DNA of 64,000 nucleotides from Arsenicicoccus dermatophilus (lineage in GTDB: Bacteria; Actinomycetota; Actinomycetes; Actinomycetales; Dermatophilaceae). Shown piece by piece: positions 61,092 through 64,000 of this stretch (the first letter of the stretch is position 1; every line of letters starts with the position of its first letter). Position numbers and translations under genes: made by a program. The notes below the pieces were generated by a model that ran no database searches, was not told the DNA's origin, and worked only from the letters and a program-made list of their open reading frames with translations. Location: the NCBI RefSeq assembly GCF_022568795.1, contig NZ_JAKZHU010000005.1, positions 1 through 64,000 on the forward strand, written 5' to 3'.

Positions 61092-64000
61092 TCAGGACCA
61101 CCGCACGACGCGATGACAGGTGGCGAGGGTCCGCTCCCGGTGGCTGATGACCAGGACGGTGCACCCGAGCCGGGACACCGCAGCCATCACCGCGTCTTCG
61201 GCGGCGGCATCCAAGGAAGCCGTCACCTCGTCGAGGACCAGGATCGCAGGATCCAGCAGCAGCGCCCGGGCCAGGCAGACCCGCGCTCGCTCGCCTCCGG
61301 ACAAGGTTGCCCCGCCCTCACCCAGGAGGGTGTCCAGGCCGTCGGGGAAGGTCGCCCGCGTCAGGGGCAGGCCGGCTCGTGACAGGGCGTCGGTCAGCTC
61401 CTCCGGCGATGCCTGCCACGCGCCGAGGCGCAGGTTGTCGGCCAGGGTCCCGTGCACCAGGGGGGCGTCCTGCTCGACCAGCTGCACCACTCGTGGCCGC
61501 TCGTCGTCCGGGATCCGGGCCGGGGGTCGCCCCGCGACGAGCACCAGGCCCTCGTCCTGCTCCCACAGGCCCACGAGCAGCCGCGCCAAGGTGGACTTCC
61601 CGATGCCCGACGGGCCCGCGATGCCCACATGCTCCCCCGCGCCCAGGTCGAGGTCGGGCACCCGCACCCGGGACCGGTCGCCGAGCCTGACGACCGCCCC
61701 ACGCGTGACCACGGCTCGCCGGTCCGCCTCCGCCGGCACCTCTGGGACGTGGTCGTCCCCCACGGCGGGAGCAGACGCGTCGCAGCCCAGGTCGATGCCG
61801 TCGGCCACCCGGCGCGCACAGGCCCGGTGCGGCTGCAGACGGGCCGTGGTGGCGATCGCCTCTGCGACCGGCGCCAGCACCGTCAGGGCCCCTGCCAGCA
61901 GGCACGGCAGCCACACCGGGTCCGTCCCCGGCTGCGCCCAGGCGGCGAGGAGCAGCGCGACGGCGGTAGCCACCACGACGGCTTCCCGGGCCGTGGTCCC
62001 CAGCGCCTCCAGCAGGCGGATGCGGCGCGCCGGCACGTCCATGTGCTCCGCCAGGGCCGACAGGTCGGTCACAGCCTGCTCGCGCCGGCCGAGGACCAGG
62101 ATCTCTCTCGTGCCCGCCAGGAGGTCGACGACCGTCGAGGACAGGTCCGCCAACCTCGCCTGCTGCGCCTCGCCCCACCGGTCCCCCCGGCCCTGGACCG
62201 CGACCGTCACCAGGGCCAGCAGGGAGGTCCCCAGCAGTAGGACCACCGCCATGGCGGGAGAGAGCAGAGCGAGCAGCGGCACCGCCACCAGCACCAGCAC
62301 GGCGGCGGCCGCCAGCTGGGCGACGGTATGCGCGTAGAAGAACTCGAGCCGTTCGACGTCGGACATCGCCGTGGCCGCCAACCGCCCGGAGTGCACGGCG
62401 CGTCGTGACGGCACCCCGCGGGCGTAGCCGTCATACAGGGCCATCCGCAGCCGGGCCAGCACCCGGTAGGCCACGTCGTGAGAGATGTCCATCTCGTGCC
62501 AGGTCAGCACCGGCCGCACGAGGGCCAGCAGGACGGCAGCCACCCACCATCCCGGACCGTCGACCCGGCGGTCCACGACGGCGGTGGCGACGAGGTGGGC
62601 CGTGGCCACCGACAGGCCCACGAGAGAGACGGCCGCGGCCAGGTCCACCACCGTGGTCCAGGCCAGCGCTGCTCGCTCCGGACGCAGGTGGGGCAGCAGG
62701 CGGGCCATGTCCTGGACGGTCGATCGGCCCCCGGTCGTCCCGGGCCCCTCCAGCGCCCCCCGGCCCTGCTCGTCGTCACCGCCGACGGGTGCGAGGACGC
62801 CGGTCCCCGCAGGGACACCGTCGTCCACCGGGACGTCGGATCCGCTCGACTCCTCGGCCGGGACCTCGACGACCTTGCCCTCCTCGAGGCGCAGGACCAG
62901 GTCGGCGGCGGCCAGGGCCTCGGGGCGATGGGCGATCATCACCACGATCGCACTCCGGGACCGGGCCCGCAGCGTGGCGAGGACCTGACGCGAGGCCCCC
63001 TCGTCCAGGGCGCTGGTGGGCTCGTCCAGCAGCAGGAGGTCGGCCCGGGCGAGCAGGGCCCGGGCGACCGCCAGGCGCTGACGCTGCCCGCCCGACAGGT
63101 CGTGCCCTGCCTCCCCGATGCGGGTGGCCAGCCCGTCGGGCCAGCCTCGCACCGTCCCGGCAAGCCCCACGGACTCCAGCGCCTCCCACAGCTCCGCCTC
63201 CGGGGCGGAGGGGTTGCTCGTGCGCAACGTCTGCGCCACCGTCCCGGGGAAGAGGTAGGAGCGCTGGGACACCACGGCGACGTGGTCCGGGCGCCGGACC
63301 GACCCCCGCTGGGGCTGGAGCAGACCGAGAGCCAGGTCGAGCAGCGTCGACTTGCCGGAGCCCGAGGGGCCCGTGAGGGCGACCAGCCGGCCGGGCCGCA
63401 GCGCGAGCGTGGCACCGCGCAGGACGGGGACTTCCGGGTCGTAGCTGAACTCCACGTCCGCCAGGACGAGCTCGCGGACCTCCTGGCCCGCCAGCGGGCT
63501 CGGCTCGGCGGCCGGCCGCCCGACGCCAGCCGTGGGCGACGCCACGGCGGGCGACCCGGGCCGCAGCGCGGCGTCCAGGCTGTCCAGGGCCGACAGCCCC
63601 AGGTAGCCGGCGTGCCAGGCCCGTGCCAGGTCACGCACGGGTCGGAAGGCCTCCGACGCCAGCAGCAGCACCAGGAAGGGCCGAGCCGTCTCGCCACCGC
63701 CGGGGCCGAGGCCGACCGCGTGCAGCGCTGCCAGACCTGAGGCCAGCAGCAGACCCGCCTGGATGCCGAGATCGATCAGCCCGGTGTCCAGCAGCGACAG
63801 CCGCATCGTCGAGACCGTGTCGCGGTGCAGTGCGTCCGAGCGCGCCGCGAGGGCCGCCCGACGACGGTGCACCGCGCCCAGCACCCGCAGCGTCGGCATG
63901 ACCCGCAAGGACTCCAGGTGGTCTGCGCTCAGCGCCTCGTAGCTGTCCCAGTGGCTGCGCCCACGCCGCAGGAGAAGCCGGCGCCAGGCGCGCGGCCCCA
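61092..64000 (-). CDS. Fused double ABC exporter (CydDC-like), intact copy, 5' end off the window
   Basis: At least 969 codons are open to the window edge; with the N-terminus at 3421 the whole is about 1170 residues. Each half has a membrane domain and an ATPase: first half GPSGSGKST, LSGGQRQR, LLLLDEPTSALD; second half [29 protein letters not shown]. The fusion is less common than separate half transporters. It is the last gene of the TOMM operon (ATGA overlap with the dehydrogenase at 3421) and is convergent with the metal importer 24 bases away. The likely job is export of the modified peptide. Confidence 0.9.
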   Translation of the reverse strand, partial: GPRAWRRLLLRRGRSHWDSYEALSADHLESLRVMPTLRVLGAVHRRRAALAARSDALHRDTVSTMRLSLLDTGLIDLGIQAGLLLASGLAALHAVGLGPGGGETARPFLVLLLASEAFRPVRDLARAWHAGYLGLSALDSLDAALRPGSPAVASPTAGVGRPAAEPSPLAGQEVRELVLADVEFSYDPEVPVLRGATLALRPGRLVALTGPSGSGKSTLLDLALGLLQPQRGSVRRPDHVAVVSQRSYLFPGTVAQTLRTSNPSAPEAELWEALESVGLAGTVRGWPDGLATRIGEAGHDLSGGQRQRLAVARALLARADLLLLDEPTSALDEGASRQVLATLRARSRSAIVVMIAHRPEALAAADLVLRLEEGKVVEVPAEESSGSDVPVDDGVPAGTGVLAPVGGDDEQGRGALEGPGTTGGRSTVQDMARLLPHLRPERAALAWTTVVDLAAAVSLVGLSVATAHLVATAVVDRRVDGPGWWVAAVLLALVRPVLTWHEMDISHDVAYRVLARLRMALYDGYARGVPSRRAVHSGRLAATAMSDVERLEFFYAHTVAQLAAAAVLVLVAVPLLALLSPAMAVVLLLGTSLLALVTVAVQGRGDRWGEAQQARLADLSSTVVDLLAGTREILVLGRREQAVTDLSALAEHMDVPARRIRLLEALGTTAREAVVVATAVALLLAAWAQPGTDPVWLPCLLAGALTVLAPVAEAIATTARLQPHRACARRVADGIDLGCDASAPAVGDDHVPEVPAEADRRAVVTRGAVVRLGDRSRVRVPDLDLGAGEHVGIAGPSGIGKSTLARLLVGLWEQDEGLVLVAGRPPARIPDDERPRVVQLVEQDAPLVHGTLADNLRLGAWQASPEELTDALSRAGLPLTRATFPDGLDTLLGEGGATLSGGERARVCLARALLLDPAILVLDEVTASLDAAAEDAVMAAVSRLGCTVLVISHRERTLATCHRVVRWS
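61198..64000. repeat. Terminal direct repeat, right copy (same as 1-2817)
   Basis: This matches the left end of the window in the same orientation. Since it keeps the exporter frame fully open, it is the more accurate version. The match continues to the last base of the window, so the true repeat may be longer. Confidence 0.9.

Overview
This window is high-GC actinobacterial DNA. GC-rich third positions, abundant ATGA start/stop overlaps, an Lsr2 protein, leaderless-looking genes and ISL3/IS3/IS30/IS5 elements typical of Micrococcales suggest a member of that order, but the genus cannot be fixed from sequence alone. It looks like a mobilizable plasmid: a probable replication initiator with iteron-like repeats (12.4-15.4 kb), ParA plus a small ParB-like partner (16.1-17.5 kb), Lsr2, RelBE, a serine resolvase, and a MobC-relaxase module with a candidate oriT (38.7-41.8 kb). 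Bases 1-2817 recur almost exactly at 61198-64000. The most economical reading is a circular molecule of about 61.2 kb whose contig runs past its own start, with the first copy carrying uncorrected consensus errors. Replacing the first copy with the second gives one uninterrupted 1170-codon exporter gene.

The most interesting content spans that junction. A minus-strand operon (7853 down to 61092, read through the circle) encodes a 33-residue precursor-like peptide, a small SagC/ocin-ThiF-like leader-binding candidate, a CocE/NonD-type serine hydrolase, a YcaO cyclodehydratase, a SagB-type azoline dehydrogenase and a fused double ABC exporter. Four of the five downstream junctions are ATGA overlaps or a 7-base gap. 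Divergently, a beta-propeller protein and a prolyl-oligopeptidase-like enzyme (7942-10946) are coupled by another ATGA overlap. On the far side of the exporter lies a FecCD-type permease, ATPase and lipoprotein importer (58205-61067). The divergent promoter and the importer promoter carry related Fur-superfamily (Zur-like) operators, at 7919-7939 and 58181-58201. Together this suggests a metal-regulated oxazole-peptide (TOMM/LAP) metallophore made, exported, re-imported and processed by one plasmid-borne locus. I know of no described system with exactly this make-up.

Region by region: 11.1-12.4 kb holds RelBE and a small winged-helix protein. 12.4-18.3 kb is the plasmid maintenance core. 18.8-29.4 kb is a graveyard of nested, truncated insertion sequences enclosing a resolvase, a decayed GNAT gene, an AT-rich membrane protein gene and a lactococcin-972-like secreted peptide. 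29.4-38.1 kb is an accessory island with an RHH-YfbU protein, a DUF3800-like protein, a winged-helix protein and a very large YobI-like P-loop NTPase (frameshifted); these are candidates for phage or plasmid defence. 38.2-41.8 kb is mobilization. 41.8-47.1 kb carries secreted hydrolases and an ECF sigma/anti-sigma pair. 47.2-55.5 kb has IS30 inside IS3 inside an integrase gene, an acyltransferase, and an intact ISL3 element. 55.5-58.0 kb has two secreted enzymes (a GH5 glycosidase and a trypsin-like protease).

No tRNA, rRNA or CRISPR array was recognised. All family calls come from motif reading, without database search.
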